64,000 nt of DNA from Carex sylvatica (GCA_964058845.1 CAXKVR010000091.1:62001-126000), one strand, 5' to 3'. Positions 44,564 to 56,790 are shown, numbered from the stretch's first letter. The notes: a model not told the origin generated them from the letters alone. Program-made: numbers and translations.

Positions 44564-47500
44564 ATGGAAATACCACACCGAGGTAGAGGCAGACCTCGGA
44601 GGAATCAGGAATTGATTATCGAGCCGGCTGTGGATCAGGCTGGAGCTGGTCCAGCTGATGCTGAGGGAGCTGGTGGTGCTGGAGGAGTGCCAGGTAGAGA
44701 CCGGGACATAGATGACCGGTTGATTGCGGCCTACGAGAGAGGTCGCCAAGCAGAGATGCGGGATGCAGCACCGGTGGTTCGCGGTGGTGCACCCGAAGAG
44801 TTCAGAAGGCTGTATGACTCATTTCTGCGCTTGAATCCGCCGCGTTATGATGGAACCGGCGGGTATGCGGCAGCCGAGGAATGGCTGGCGCAGATAAATG
44901 CAAAGCTGAATTTATGCCGCGCACCTGAGGATAACAAGGTAGAGGTAACTGAGCAGCAATTGGAAGGTGACGCAAGGTTCTGGTGGGATGGGGCCCGACG
45001 CAGTTATGTCGGGGAGGAAGCGAGGATTCCGTGGGAATGGTTTGAGCAACAGTTCAACCGGAGATTTCTGAGCAATATTCAACGTGAAGCGTTGCGGAGA
45101 AAGTTTCTGGAATTGAGGCAAAATGGGCGTCCGGTGGGGGATTACAATAGTGAGTTTCTGGCGTTATCGCGTTATGCATCAGATATTCAGAATGACGCGG
45201 TAAGGTATCACAGGCACTATTTGGATGGTTTGGATGGAAATATATCGATGATTGTTGATACTCCGACTGCTACGGAGTTGCAATCTATGATGGATCATGC
45301 AGAACAGATAGAGATGCATGGTAAGCGGAGGAAAGAGCAACTGACCGAAAGAAATGTAAAACAGAAGGATGCTCAGAGTGGGCAAATGTCGAGGTCGAGG
45401 GGAGGACCATCATTTGCTAGACCCCCTCGGTCGAATATGGCGCCGAGACCCCCGTTTAGACAGATCTCTATGCCGGGTTTTAGACCGGTGATTCCTTCGC
45501 AATGGTGCCGATCGTGTAATCAAGCGCACGACGAGGTTGAGTGTAGGCGCAAGGCTAGCGCTTGTTTCGTATGTGGTAGCGCGGGACATTGGGCGAGGGA
45601 GTGCCCGAATGCGTTTATGAGGATGCGAGGCGCTGGTAGCGCGGGAGGGTCCGCTAGCGTTGGGCGCGGAGCACCAACGTGGCGTGGACGTGGCGCATCT
45701 CAAGCTGGCGGGGCTAACGCTAGCAGGGCTAGCAGCGCCGGTAGCGTCGGCAGGGGTAGCGGCGCTGGCAGCGTCGGCAGGAACGACGGCAGGGCGGCGG
45801 CGAATGCGCTTAACATTGCTGGAACTTCGCGCAACGCTGCAACTGCGCTGGGAGATGGCCAGACTGACGTCATGACAGGTATACTCTCTATATCTGATCA
45901 GGATGCGTATTGTTTGATTGATACGGGATGCAGCCATTCTATTGTGTCGAGGGAATTGGTAGAAAAAGGGAGTTGGCCAATTGAGACGTGTAATCAAGTT
46001 GTAAATGTTCAAACCCCGTTTGGTTCAACCGATCAAGGAATCACTTTATGCCGAAACCGAAAGATTAAGATAGATGGGAGGGAGTTCGAGGCGGACTTAT
46101 TGGTGATGGAGATTACCGGTTACGACGTGTTATTGGGTATGGACTGGTTGACGCGACACGCTGCTACTATTGATTGTCCGCATCGTCGGATCCATTTCGC
46201 GAATTCAAGAGGTATGTCTTGCATACTCAATTGTAGAGAAATTGGAAAACTAACACCGTGTATTTCGGCTGTAGAGATGAAACATTTATTAGAATCAGGG
46301 TGTGATGCTTATTTGGCGGCCGTGGTTTATGTGTCTGCGGCAGTTCCAGAAATCAGCACCATTCCGGTGGTTTCAGAGTTTGTGGATGTATTTCCGGAAG
46401 AGATTGTAGGGTTGCCACCTGAGCGAGAAGTGGAGTTTGGTATCGAATTGGTACCGGGCACAACACCGATTTCTAAAGCGCCGTATCGAATGGCACCGGC
46501 AGAACTGAAAGAACTTAAGGCGCAATTGGAAGATATGTTGGAGAGTGGGTTTATCAGACCTAGCACGTCGCCATGGGGCGCGCCAGTATTATTTGTCAAG
46601 AAGAAAGATGGAACATTGCGGTTATGCATTGATTACCGCGAACTAAACAAGGTAACTGTGAAAAATAAATATCCGCTACCTCGGATTGATGATCTGTTTG
46701 ATCAGTTACAGGGATCTTCAATATATTCAAAGATTGATCTGAGAACAGGGTATCACCAGTTGAGAATACGGCCGAGCGATGTGGATAAGACAGCGTTCCG
46801 TACAAGGTACGGGCATTATGAATACCTGGTTATGCCGTTTGGGCTGACGAACGCACCGGCAGCGTTCATGGACTTGATGCACCGTGTATTTCACGATCTG
46901 TTGGATTCTACAGTTGTGGTGTTCATTGATGATATACTGGTATATTCGCGCTCGCGAGAAGAACATGAGGTACATCTTAGAATTGTGTTGCAAAGATTGC
47001 GTGAACATCAGTTATTCGCAAAGTTGTCGAAATGTGAATTCTGGTTGGAGGAAGTTACATTTTTGGGGCATGTGGTTTCTGGAAAAGGATTAGCGGTGGA
47101 TTCCGAAAAGATTCGGGCTGTGACAGATTGGAAAAGGCCGGAGACAGTTACTGAAATTCGCAGCTTTCTGGGGTTAGCCGGGTACTACAGGAGATTTGTA
47201 CTCGGGTTTTCGCGGTTAGCCGCGCCACTTACAAAATTGTTGCACAAAGGCGTGAAATTTGATTGGGGTACCGCGCAAGATAAAAGTTTTGAGGAATTGA
47301 AGAGTCGGCTGGTATCCGCGCCAGTTCTTGCTATGCCGACTGCTGATAAAGAGTACACGGTTTACACCGATGCATCTCGATTGGGTTTGGGTTGCGTATT
47401 GATGCAAGATGATCATGTAATTGCCTACGCATCTCGGCAATTGCGACCGCACGAGCAAAACTACCCGACGCATGATTTGGAGTTAGCGGCGGTGATATTT

Positions 47501-49327
47501 GCGCTAAAGATTTGGCGGCATTACTTGTATGGCGTGAAATGCCGAATCTATACTGATCATCAAAGTCTGAAATACATCTTCACGCAAAAGGAGTTAAATT
47601 TGAGACAAAGGCGGTGGTTAGAATTGATGAAAGACTATGACTTGGATATCCAGTATCATGCAGGAAAAGCGAACAGTGTAGCAGATGCATTGAGCAGAAA
47701 GAGTCAGGTAAACCTGGCGTCGGTGATTACAAGTGAAACGCATCTTCTCGAGGAAATGCGCAGAATGGAAATACATGTTGGCGCGTCACGCGAATTAGCG
47801 TTGGAAGTTGCATCTAAATGTAATAGAAGTGAGGTTGGGACTAGCGCAACTGCAACTGCGTCGGTTGTGCTAGCAGCGGTTGAAATCCGATCGGAATTAC
47901 ACGAGCAGATTCGTGCAGCGCAACAGAATGATCTGAGATGTCAGAAATTCAAACTGCACTATGAGTCAAATGCAGATTCACCGTTTCAAGTTCAAGGAGA
48001 TGGCATCTTGCGGTTTCACGACCGCATTTGTGTACCGAGTAATTCGGAGTTGAAAGATCTGATTTTGTCAGAGGCGCATAATTCGGGATACGCTATCCAT
48101 CCGGGAGAGGTAAAGATGTATCAAGATCTAAAGAGATATTTTTGGTGGCCAAAGATGAAAAAGGAAGTACAAAGGTACGTTGAAAAGTGTCAAATATGTC
48201 AGCAAGTTAAAGCGGATCGGCAGAGAAAAGCAGGATTACTAAGACCGCTGGAAATACCTACAAGGAAGTTTGAATCAATCACAATGGATTTCGTAAGTGG
48301 ATTTCCGAGAACTGTCGGAAGGTATAATACAGTTTGGGTGATTGTGGATCGATTAACGAAGATAGCGCATTTCATTCCGCTTCGAATTGAGACATCTGGG
48401 CCAGAATTGGCGGAATTGTTTCTGAAATATCAGTTCAAGTACCATGGTTGCTCGCGCAATATTATTTCTGACCGAGATCCTCGGTTCACTTCTCATTTCT
48501 GGGAGAGTTTTCAAGAAACAATGGGTACCAAGTTGAGATTCAGCACTGCGCACCATCCTCAGACTGACGGTCAGTCTGAGCGCACCATTCAGACACTGGA
48601 AGACATGTTGCGCTCCTGCGCGCTATGTTTACAAGGTTCGTGGGTTGATCATTTGTATCTGGTGGAGTTTGCGTATAACAACAGTTATCATTCGAGCATT
48701 GGTATGTCACCGCAAGAGGCGCTGACAGGGCAGCAGTGCCGTACTCCATTGTGGTGGGGACCAGCGGGTACCTATCCACCTACAGGGCCGCAAATGTTAG
48801 AAGAAATTGCTGAGAAAACGAAGATGGTTCTGAGTCGGCTCAAGTCGGCTCAAGAAAGGCAAAAGAAATATGCGGATATTCACCGAAGACCGTTGGAATT
48901 TCAAGAAAGTGATCACGTATGGCTTCGAGTTTCGCCTGTCAGAGGCGTGCATCGATTTGGTGTTTCAGGCAAGTTAAGTCCTCGATATATTGGGCCGTTC
49001 CAGATTTTGCGACGAGTTGGACCGGTTGCATACGAGCTTGCACTACCACCAGCGCTGGACCGGGTTCATCCGGTATTCCATGTATCACAGTTACGCAGAT
49101 ATGTGCGAGATCCGTCGCATTGTATTGATCATTCGGGTTTACGCGTACAAGATGATCTGACATATCAGGAAGAACCAATGCAGATATTGGATCGAAAAAA
49201 GCAACGGCTACGAAGCAAAGTGATTCGGCTCGTGTTGGTAAAATGGGGACGCCATTCCGATAAGGAAGCGACGTGGGAGCTCGAAGAGAGCATCCGAGAA
49301 AAGTATCCGGAATTATTCGACAATTAA
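44564..49327 (+). CDS. Tekay-type Gag-Pol polyprotein
   Basis: One unbroken frame of 1587 residues, starting at the first ATG (44564). Domains by residue: retrotransposon Gag about 100-215 ([15 protein letters not shown]-like motif); CCHC zinc knuckle 334-347 (C-x2-C-x4-H-x4-C); Gly/Ala/Ser-rich linker 355-425; aspartic protease with DTG at 453-455; reverse transcriptase about 630-800 with [10 protein letters not shown] (DD in 788-790); RNase H from about 930 (YTDAS) to 1045 (ADALSR); integrase with an HHCC zinc finger (CQIC near 1211) and a D, D, E triad at about 1242, 1303 and 1339; C-terminal chromodomain-like segment about 1540-1580 ([24 protein letters not shown]). It copies element RNA into DNA and inserts it. 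The whole frame is richer in G+C and CpG than its surroundings and shows no decay. Confidence 0.96.
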   Translation: MEIPHRGRGRPRRNQELIIEPAVDQAGAGPADAEGAGGAGGVPGRDRDIDDRLIAAYERGRQAEMRDAAPVVRGGAPEEFRRLYDSFLRLNPPRYDGTGGYAAAEEWLAQINAKLNLCRAPEDNKVEVTEQQLEGDARFWWDGARRSYVGEEARIPWEWFEQQFNRRFLSNIQREALRRKFLELRQNGRPVGDYNSEFLALSRYASDIQNDAVRYHRHYLDGLDGNISMIVDTPTATELQSMMDHAEQIEMHGKRRKEQLTERNVKQKDAQSGQMSRSRGGPSFARPPRSNMAPRPPFRQISMPGFRPVIPSQWCRSCNQAHDEVECRRKASACFVCGSAGHWARECPNAFMRMRGAGSAGGSASVGRGAPTWRGRGASQAGGANASRASSAGSVGRGSGAGSVGRNDGRAAANALNIAGTSRNAATALGDGQTDVMTGILSISDQDAYCLIDTGCSHSIVSRELVEKGSWPIETCNQVVNVQTPFGSTDQGITLCRNRKIKIDGREFEADLLVMEITGYDVLLGMDWLTRHAATIDCPHRRIHFANSRGMSCILNCREIGKLTPCISAVEMKHLLESGCDAYLAAVVYVSAAVPEISTIPVVSEFVDVFPEEIVGLPPEREVEFGIELVPGTTPISKAPYRMAPAELKELKAQLEDMLESGFIRPSTSPWGAPVLFVKKKDGTLRLCIDYRELNKVTVKNKYPLPRIDDLFDQLQGSSIYSKIDLRTGYHQLRIRPSDVDKTAFRTRYGHYEYLVMPFGLTNAPAAFMDLMHRVFHDLLDSTVVVFIDDILVYSRSREEHEVHLRIVLQRLREHQLFAKLSKCEFWLEEVTFLGHVVSGKGLAVDSEKIRAVTDWKRPETVTEIRSFLGLAGYYRRFVLGFSRLAAPLTKLLHKGVKFDWGTAQDKSFEELKSRLVSAPVLAMPTADKEYTVYTDASRLGLGCVLMQDDHVIAYASRQLRPHEQNYPTHDLELAAVIFALKIWRHYLYGVKCRIYTDHQSLKYIFTQKELNLRQRRWLELMKDYDLDIQYHAGKANSVADALSRKSQVNLASVITSETHLLEEMRRMEIHVGASRELALEVASKCNRSEVGTSATATASVVLAAVEIRSELHEQIRAAQQNDLRCQKFKLHYESNADSPFQVQGDGILRFHDRICVPSNSELKDLILSEAHNSGYAIHPGEVKMYQDLKRYFWWPKMKKEVQRYVEKCQICQQVKADRQRKAGLLRPLEIPTRKFESITMDFVSGFPRTVGRYNTVWVIVDRLTKIAHFIPLRIETSGPELAELFLKYQFKYHGCSRNIISDRDPRFTSHFWESFQETMGTKLRFSTAHHPQTDGQSERTIQTLEDMLRSCALCLQGSWVDHLYLVEFAYNNSYHSSIGMSPQEALTGQQCRTPLWWGPAGTYPPTGPQMLEEIAEKTKMVLSRLKSAQERQKKYADIHRRPLEFQESDHVWLRVSPVRGVHRFGVSGKLSPRYIGPFQILRRVGPVAYELALPPALDRVHPVFHVSQLRRYVRDPSHCIDHSGLRVQDDLTYQEEPMQILDRKKQRLRSKVIRLVLVKWGRHSDKEATWELEESIREKYPELFDN

Positions 49328-49340
49328 GGTACGAAATCAA

Positions 49341-49356
49341 GTTCAGCGGACTGAAC
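49341..49356 (+). other. Short hairpin before the polypurine tract
   Basis: GTTCAG and CTGAAC flank CGGA, giving a perfect 6-bp stem nine bases before the polypurine tract. It might help expose the tract, or be chance. Confidence 0.4.
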
Positions 49357-49364
49357 TTCATTTT

Positions 49365-49378
49365 AAGGGGGGGAGAAA
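49365..49378 (+). other. Polypurine tract
   Basis: AAGGGGGGGAGAAA directly precedes the 3' LTR and primes plus-strand DNA synthesis in LTR retrotransposons. Confidence 0.9.
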
Positions 49379-52036
49379 TGTGACATTATGAATTTTATAA
49401 TAAATATTCTATACTGACTGATTGAGTTAAGGCGTCACGAATCGAATTATAAATATAGAAAAACGGTCCAGTGCGGATGGATGACCCGCACTGCGGGTGG
49501 CTTCACCCGCACTGGGACAAGTTCTTTAATAAACGGCTGTGATTTTCACTGGGTGCGGATGGTAGTGCGGATGGGAATCCGCAGTGCGGGTGAGTTCTGT
49601 ACTCTTCTGAAAATTTCGCTAAGTACTGAATGCGGATGGGAGCACCCGCACTGAGCTCAGTGCGTCCGCGCTAGGCTCGGACTTTTTCCTGCGTCTTGAG
49701 TGCAGCTGGACGGATCCGCAGTGCGGATGATTGACCCGCACTGGGGTGTGTTTGTTATTTGCGTAATGAATGCGGCTGGATGGATCCGCAGTGCGGATGG
49801 TTGGTCCGCACTGGGGTCTGTATTTCTGTTATTCTTGTTATTTTGAGGGACCTATTTGCAAAATGGATTAAATAAACATCTTCTCTCTTTCTCTTTCATC
49901 TTTTTAATAAATAAAAACTTTACATAAGGGCCTATTTGTAATAAATATTTTTAAGTTGTTAATAACTAAAAGTTGGAGGGTTATTTTGCAAAATTCCAAA
50001 TATTAATAATCAAAACCTTTCTTCTCAATTCATTTCACCGAAGTATTGAAATAAAAATACGGGAGAGCTAGGGCTTATAGCCGAACCAAAAGGGAAAGAA
50101 AGAGAGAGAGAAATTGAGCGCGAAAACTGATCGGACTGACCGGAAAATCGAGATTCGAGCTGAATTGACGATCCTTGATCGATTAGAAAGCTTCAATTTG
50201 GTATATATTTCTCCCTTGGTAATTTCTTGAAAATCCTAATTTATTCGATTTATTCGATTTGTCATGATTTCGGTTGAAACTTGTGATTAGGGTTTCGTAA
50301 TCGAGTTCTAGCTCGATTAGTTGTTAATTTGTGATAATTGATATGATTTATCTTCCTTTTCTCTTGGAAACCCTAATTCAATTGATTTGTTATATTTTGG
50401 TGAAATTCGAATTCGAATTTTATTTGAAACGTTATAACTCGATAATCGAATTGATTTGCTTGTGGAATTTGGAATTGAACTAGGGTTTTGGGGTTGGATT
50501 GAAATGGAAAGGAATTATGATAGTTTCATGTGAAACTCTGGAAATTGTTGGAATTAATCGAGTTATAACTTCGTAAAACATATCGGTTCATGTTGTTTAT
50601 TCAGAACCACCGATTGAATTGAAATTCGAATTAGGGTTTGGTAATGGTATTAATTATCGGATGTTAATCGAACGCGTTAATCGCATTTAACGTATAAAAT
50701 AGGTGGTAATCATACGAGGCAAAGGATTTCTGGATCGTTCGAGACGCCTGAGCCTTAGTCGAGCGTGCTATTACTCAGGTGCGGGGTTTCTGGACTTGTT
50801 TGATATTTTCTATTCAGAAATTAAACTGTGTTTTGATTCATGTAATTAAACTGTGTTTCGATTCATATGCATTGCATTGCCCAAATAAAGTGAAACTCGA
50901 ATTGTTTAAATCTGATTGATTTGCATGCTGGTATGGTTATTATTTGTGTTGATCTGAATGATCTGATTTTGGAATTAAAGTCACCGTGCTTTATATCACC
51001 ATCGGTTGGTGGATATGGTATTATGGTCATCCACCGTGATGACGTCACCCAGGGGGTGAATCCGGATTTGTCAAGTCTGTGCACGGACTGTGACGCTCAG
51101 TGTTCTAAAGCTTTAGATCGTCTGGCCCTCGGCAGTTCCCAGTACCGGTTGGGACGAGGGGTAAGTGACTTTGTATTATGATTTTGGTTATGGGTGACTG
51201 TGTATCGGAGGCATTACCCAGGGGGTATTGCGTTTGGATGGTCGATTGGATTTATATGGATTTTCCGGATATGAATTAGAACCAGACTTTTAATTAAACA
51301 GTTAAGCCTGTAATTACAGATGAGTGTCATGAGAAAAGGTTTTATCTGGTGTAGCCGTCTGTAGGTGTCTGTAACCCTACAGACGAGTGGGAACGAATTG
51401 GGGTCCAGTTTGGTGGAACATCTGTAGTTACTACCAGATATTTTGAAATCGAGTTAAACCAAATATTGTGTGCTTGAATTTCATCTTGGCAATTCCTGAA
51501 TTGTGATTTCATTTGATTGAATGTTGTCGGGTTTGTGCATTTATGTTTATATATGATTATAAACTGATTTGAGCTTTATTTGTGTTTACTTTTTGAATAT
51601 AATCTTTGATTGCAAGTCCAGGGACGATTTGTGGCAAATTATCGCACTGAGAATTCAATTCTCATCCCCTCTTTTGGGTTAATTTTTCAGGTACCGGTTC
51701 GGTGGATCCGAGAGAGACACGAGATCGGTAGGCCTGGTTTTCACCGTTGCTTAGCTGTCTGGTATTGTGACTAGAGACATGTATAGATTTATGTTTTGAT
51801 TGTATATATATATGTGTTCTCTATGTCATTTGGTGATACGTATCCATCGAGATACGGATTTTGTATGATATTACCTGACCAGTTGGGATTTGTGAACTGT
51901 TTTTCTTAGTTATTTGTTTGTTTTGTTGGTGTGTTTTACTTTCTATTATATCGTAATTGCCTTGTAGGCATACGGGCAACCGTATGTCTACGGCAGGAGG
52001 TACCTGTCGCGCCTCGTGGGGCCGCGGGGTGTGACA
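49379..52036 (+). repeat. 3' LTR of the Tekay element
   Basis: It has the same length and boundaries as the 5' LTR at a constant offset of 7635. Sampled stretches across the GTGCGG array, the 24-bp duplication (50823-50865) and the terminal hairpin (51964-51991) are identical. Confidence 0.93.
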
Positions 52037-54080
52037 CTCGCTCTCTTCCGACCTTCTAGTCGCCAAACCCAACCCATCTCTCTCGCTCTCTTCAGACATT
52101 CTAGCCGCCAGACCTCACCCTTTTCGCCCAGCCCTAAACCCTCTCCGCACCACCCCTCCCCATCTCTCTCTCGCTCTCTCGTATTAGATCGGCACCATCT
52201 CTCTCTCGCATCAGATTGTCACTGTTTTGGTTCCGATCTCTCTCTCTCTAGCTATGTCAGATGTTTGATTTTGTGAGAGGCAGTTCGTGTACCAGCCTGG
52301 TACGTACCAGTTTTTGGTCTTTTAACTTGCCTGTCTTGTGATTTTTGCACAGGACAGCCCATAAGTCCAAATTTCTTGTTTTTTCTACCAAAATTCTCAG
52401 GAGGATGCAACCTATACCCTTGATTTATTTCATATTTTTCTGTATTTTTGAGCTATGCTTTCTAATAAATTTTATATGAGGAGAGTTTCAGCCCAGTACC
52501 AGTTTTTATTTGCTGACGACCTTTTTTGTAAAAATTGTACAGGGCAGACTACAATTCTGATTTGGGTGTTCTTGGTACCAAAAGTTTCAGAAAAGCACAA
52601 TCTATATCCTCAAAAAGTTTCAGAAAATTCGAAGACTTAAATCTATTTTTAATTTGTAATTTTATAAAGGGCATATTCTGGGACAGCAAGGTTATACCAG
52701 TATTTTTTACCTTTTAGAGTTAGAACTTTAAAATGTTGTAATAAATTTCAGAAAAATCCAAATGACATGAGGTTTGTTAATCCACATGAACAGTTATGCA
52801 ATAGCATATCCGAAGAAGTTTGAAGGTGACAAAGCGGAAAAATTGATGTAGGTTATCTAGTTATCTTCTTATTCATGAATATTGTCATTAAATTAATTTC
52901 AAGTGTTTAACTCTTTCTACTCTATTATATATGTATTTCAGCTAGCCAAGCTCTTTCTGCTCTACGAGATGGTAAGTTCATTATTTTTGTTCACTAAATG
53001 CTTTAAAGTTTGACCCTTGAAATTCTAGTGGTACCTCAAAAACCCCAAATGACCTTCTGTGACAGATCAGCCAGTGCAGGCTGATCAGAAGTCCAAACCA
53101 AAAATCCACATAAACAGTCAGATAGAGGACTCACAAACACACACTTTAGACCCAAATTTTACATTTATAGCATTTTTCTATGATTTACTAGCTATTTTTA
53201 AAGTTTCTTTTCTGAATCTCCAAAAAAATACTGTTTTCTGCATCTTTTACCAATCTGCCCCTGCATTCAAGCATCTGTTAAAAATAGTTAAAAAATTACA
53301 AAAATCTTGAAACTTGGCAAGCATGTAGTTTAGACTTTCCTTTACATTTCTATAAAAAGAACAAAAAAATTGGCTTTGTAGATTGTCCAGAATAAATTTT
53401 TAAAGATTGGCTGACAGCAACTAAACTCAGATCAGGGTTGGTTTTCTTTCCATTGACCTATTTCGATCTTCTCTTCCTACTTTAGATATGTTTTTTTTCA
53501 ATTGCTAAAATAACATTGCTTATGTTTATAATTTTGATTAATGGGTGAGCATGCATTAATTTGAGAATAATTTGTAGAGCGAGTTTGCATGGAGTAAATA
53601 CAGTTCTACGGTATATTGTCATACTACCCTCTTGTCATACACTTTATCATTGTGATATTAAATTTAATGGCACAGATTCTAATTTTCACTAATTGCTATC
53701 CGTAGGTTGTACTAGGTGAAGTGGCAATGTGAGGTTGATTACGTTGAATAGGACTCGTCAATTGATGTCATATCTTCTCGGGTGGTACTATCCTTTATAT
53801 TAGTTATAGGTTACAAGAAAGAGAAGCATTTTCTATTTAAGTCAAGTAAATAGATTTTTGATGGCAATTAACTTGGATAATTTGGTGTCTTTTGTGTGTT
53901 TTATGGATATATGGCATGTAATTTGGATAATTTTGAATGGTAATTAAATTATTTGGTGTCTTTTGTTTGTAATTGTGGCATATTAATTTTTTAACGTCAA
54001 TAAATGTTAAATAGTAATATATGGCTAGCAAAAATATCGAAGCTAGCCCAAATATAAACAGAACCATGCTGAAATTTTTA
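52037..54080 (+). other. Interrupted transcription-unit-like interior of the large CACTA element
   Basis: Bases 52042-52260 are CT-rich leader-like sequence continuing the tract before the Tekay element. Below 52290 the sequence looks intronic. A small exon candidate at 52942-52974 ends CTCTACGAGATG before GTAAGTTC, preceded by a TTTCAG acceptor at about 52941. None of the short open frames carries a motif I know. The layout (CT-rich leader, long intron, small exon) resembles the start of the CACTA gene at 56860-59918, so a remnant of a CACTA gene is possible. Confidence 0.35.
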
Positions 54081-54435
54081 TATCAATACTGACTCCTTAA
54101 AAACAATCACTGTTAGCCACAACACTGACTATTTTTCGAAAAACAGCCACTGTTGGCCACAACACTGACTGTTTTCGAAAAACAGTCAGTGTTGGGGCCA
54201 ACAGTGACTGTTTTGAAAACAGTCACTGTTACCCCCAACACTGACGCTTTTGAAAACAGTCAGTGTTGAGTACCAACACTGACGCTTTAAAAATAGTCAG
54301 TGTTGGCTTTAACACTGACTGTTTTTAAAGAGTCAGTAAAAGGTCACCTTCACTGGCGCCGGCTTTACTGACGCCACTGTAACAGTCGGTGTAGAGGTAT
54401 TTAAACAGTCAGTGAAGATGTTTTTTGTACTAGTG
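54081..54435. repeat. Right subterminal and terminal repeats of the large CACTA element
   Basis: ACACTGACTGTTTT palindromes as at the left end, then CGGCTTTACTGACGCC and GTCGGTGTAGAGG, ending TTTTTTGTACTAGTG. TTA follows. Confidence 0.85.
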
Positions 54436-54648
54436 TTATAGCTAAACATTAAACTAAATCTGAAACATCTAAATTTAGTATCCCACTACCTATCCTCCTA
54501 TTACAAGTAGAACCTACATAACTAATTATAGAACCCACTAACTCCTACACGCTTCATGACTAATTATAGCACTCCAAATGTAAAGGGCTAAGTTTAGAAC
54601 AACTCTCAACAGAATTCTAAATGTGAAAAGCTAATTTTGGATCAACTT

Positions 54649-54747
54649 TCAACATTGTGAAAGTTCTAACCAGTTTCTTTCAAGTGAGACGCCATTGGTA
54701 CCACTTCGTTTTCTCGAGGTAGAGCCTTTTGTCTCGCGCTTGGGCAT
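54649..54747 (-). pseudogene. F-box family relic, first 32 codons only
   Basis: On the minus strand, ATG at 54745-54747 follows the family acceptor CAAAAATCAG and TAGTAACTAC-like intron end (54748-54790). It starts MPKRETKGS and continues to LERNWLELS, matching copy 1 residue for residue in most places (there PKRKTKSS and LERNWSELPQ). Homology ends at the beginning of the F-box, and a TGA stops it at 54649. It lies just outside the large CACTA element. Confidence 0.8.
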
Positions 54748-54790
54748 CTGATTTTTGGGGGTAACAAATGTAGTTAGTATGGGATGAATT

Positions 54791-56403
54791 TAAATGGAGT
54801 GACTTGCTCTACAAGTTTATGGAGTGGACGTGGGTAAAATTGTAGTATAACTTTTGATTTTAATATATATTTTATTTAAATGTGGCTACTTAACCCTTAT
54901 ATTAGCAAAAAATAGTTTTTCAATGAAAAATGATAATCAATGTCTAATTTTAGGCAAAAACTTATGCCTATGAAGCTAATTGTAGTTTCATGGTATATAA
55001 AACTTTGCATTTATGAATAAGTTGAAATGCCTTTGACTCAAAAAATCATCTGGTAGACTTAATACTGACCAAAAAGTTCTGATCAGTTTTATATTATATA
55101 CATAACTTAGTACGTTAATTTTTTTTAATGAATTGATAATTACGATTCAATACTGACCAAATTTATTATGAGAAAAACAGTGTATTTTCTATGATACAAT
55201 ATGAGCAAAAAACTTGCAATCACCCACTACATGCAACACAAAAAATGAATCTGAATTCATCACCCTAGCAATTTAAATATTGGTACAAATCAAATAACTT
55301 GTGTAATTCGGAAATTCAAGCAATGCAATTTGTATCATACTGGTACAAATGGTAACATTACCATAGCATACTCTTTAATCACCAAAATTTCAATTTTTCA
55401 ATTTAATGCCAGATTTCAGCAGTATTACACCAAAAACACATTGTTTTCAGTTCTAACAAACCTTTTGTTTAATTCCTTTCTGAAGTTGTAATCAAGTCTT
55501 TGCACGTGTTCAATTCCTCTCCAATAGACTGGGGTTGAACTAAAAATTATTGATCGGGGAGCTTAAATTAAAATGCACAATATTTGTGAATCAATACTTG
55601 TTTAATTGCCTGAGATAATTTGGATATGTTTTTTTTCAAATTAAGCCAACATTCACTTCTACTAAATTGTCTATATATACCGACAACAATATACATTCAT
55701 TTGGTCTTATGTTTCGATCTCACCAGGAAATTTCCATTGTATTTTAAATTTTAAATTATTATCATAGACTTGAATTTAAAGAGAAGACCAAAAAGATGTT
55801 CATATCATCGATCAGTGCAATAAGAGCAGTTCATATCCAAAATAGTAATTAATTAATTTGAGAAGATAAAAAAGCTGGGACCTGATAAGAAAAAAACTAC
55901 ACAAATTATTTTATAATCCATTATTAAGATTAAAATACATAGATACGACAAAACAAAATGTAATTTTCTAATATAGAAAGTTACTATATGGAAAGTCACG
56001 GATTAGAAATTCATATAAGAATATTAAATTTTGAAGATCTTTCTCTAAAAGAAATTATTTTGTATGAATGGTTGTTATCAATTAATGGAGATTATTTTGT
56101 TTTTAGACCAATCATTTCTTAATATGTAACTCGAGAAATTTCTCTTGCAGATAAGAATTTTGAAGAAATGATATTACTTGTTAATGTTGCTTTGGAGAAA
56201 AATAAAATATAATGATAGTTACGGCAGCTAAAAACATTGACGTGGACCAATACACTTTTAATAAAAAAAAATTTTGTATATTTTCTCTTTAGATAGACCC
56301 AATAACAATTTAATAATATCAATTTGTTTTCATTAAAAAATAATTGAGTTGTGTGGGCTCATTTTGCAACTTCAGTTGTAAGGGGGCTTCATGATTTCAT
56401 TTT
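54791..56403. other. AT-rich spacer between the two CACTA elements
   Basis: The first part may be leader intron of the F-box relic, since TGGTACAAAT words recur at 55270-55350 as in the other leader introns. No gene is seen. The spacer ends with CTTCATGATTTCATTTT (56387-56403), the left target duplication of the retroposon that follows. Confidence 0.45.
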
Positions 56404-56592
56404 TTTTTTTTTTTTAATTCTGATAGTGGCTATCAGGTGTTATAGGAAACGGAAAATATAGATACAACACTGACGGAAAAGAACTACACAACTGAACAAC
56501 ACAACTAAGTAAAATTAGTAGTATTTTAGCCATAGGAGCGCATCCCTCATTGCACCTTCTGCGGCCGTGACTGGAGGAGCACATCCTCTCTC

Positions 56593-56790
56593 CACTACAG
56601 CAAAATCACCTATCTGGGACTGGGTTTTGGGACCGGTCTGTTCGCCGGACGCAGAAGACCCACCGAAAAACCAAAAAAAATACTTCGGGGACAGTTTGGC
56701 GCATAACTTTCTGGGACCGGCGCCCATACCTTCTGTGACCGATTTGGCCCGATCCCAGAAGGGTCCCCTGATACGCGCGCCGAAGCCTTC
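56593..56790. repeat. Left terminal and subterminal repeats of the 5.4-kb CACTA element
   Basis: ATCTGGGACTGG, GGGACCGGTCTG, GGACGCAGAAG, CTGGGACCGGCGCC and CTTCTGTGACCGATTTGG are variants of one G+C-rich unit. They correspond to 61715-61996 at the other end. Confidence 0.75.

Larger units (their letters stand above)
41744..52036 (+). mobile_element. Complete Tekay-type Ty3/gypsy chromovirus
   Basis: A full LTR retrotransposon of 10.3 kb: 5' LTR 41744-44401, primer-binding site 44416-44427, one Gag-Pol frame 44564-49327, polypurine tract 49365-49378, 3' LTR 49379-52036. The target duplication is CTCGC (41739-41743 and 52037-52041). Both LTRs are 2658 bp and I saw no difference in the parts I compared. 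With the unbroken frame this means a very recent insertion, possibly still active. The C-terminal chromodomain-like end and the integrase/RT motifs place it with the Tekay (Del) chromoviruses. It lies inside the large CACTA element and is the youngest layer visible. Confidence 0.95.
30891..54435. mobile_element. Large CACTA (En/Spm) element inflated by nested insertions, 23.5 kb
   Basis: The left end is CACTAGTACAAAAAACC (30891) and the right end GGTTTT-like TTTTTTGTACTAGTG (ends 54435), a CACTAGTACAAAAAA inverted repeat. The flanking trinucleotide is TTA on both sides (30888-30890 and 54436-54438), the normal 3-bp CACTA target duplication. Both ends carry subterminal ACACTGACTGTTTT palindromes. 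Removing the Tekay element, the two solo LTRs and their target duplications leaves about 8.0 kb. No transposase motif is present, so it is non-autonomous or has lost its enzyme. Secondary subterminal-like arrays inside (32.5, 34.1, 36.9 and 41.5 kb) show internal duplication. Confidence 0.85.

Noticed and set aside
44912..49361. Many minus-strand frames up to 200 codons opposite the polyprotein
   Set aside because: They are shadows of the long plus-strand Gag-Pol frame, without motifs.
52016..52276. 86-codon frame rich in Ser, Pro and Arg
   Set aside because: It is a translation of CT-rich leader-like sequence and starts inside the LTR.
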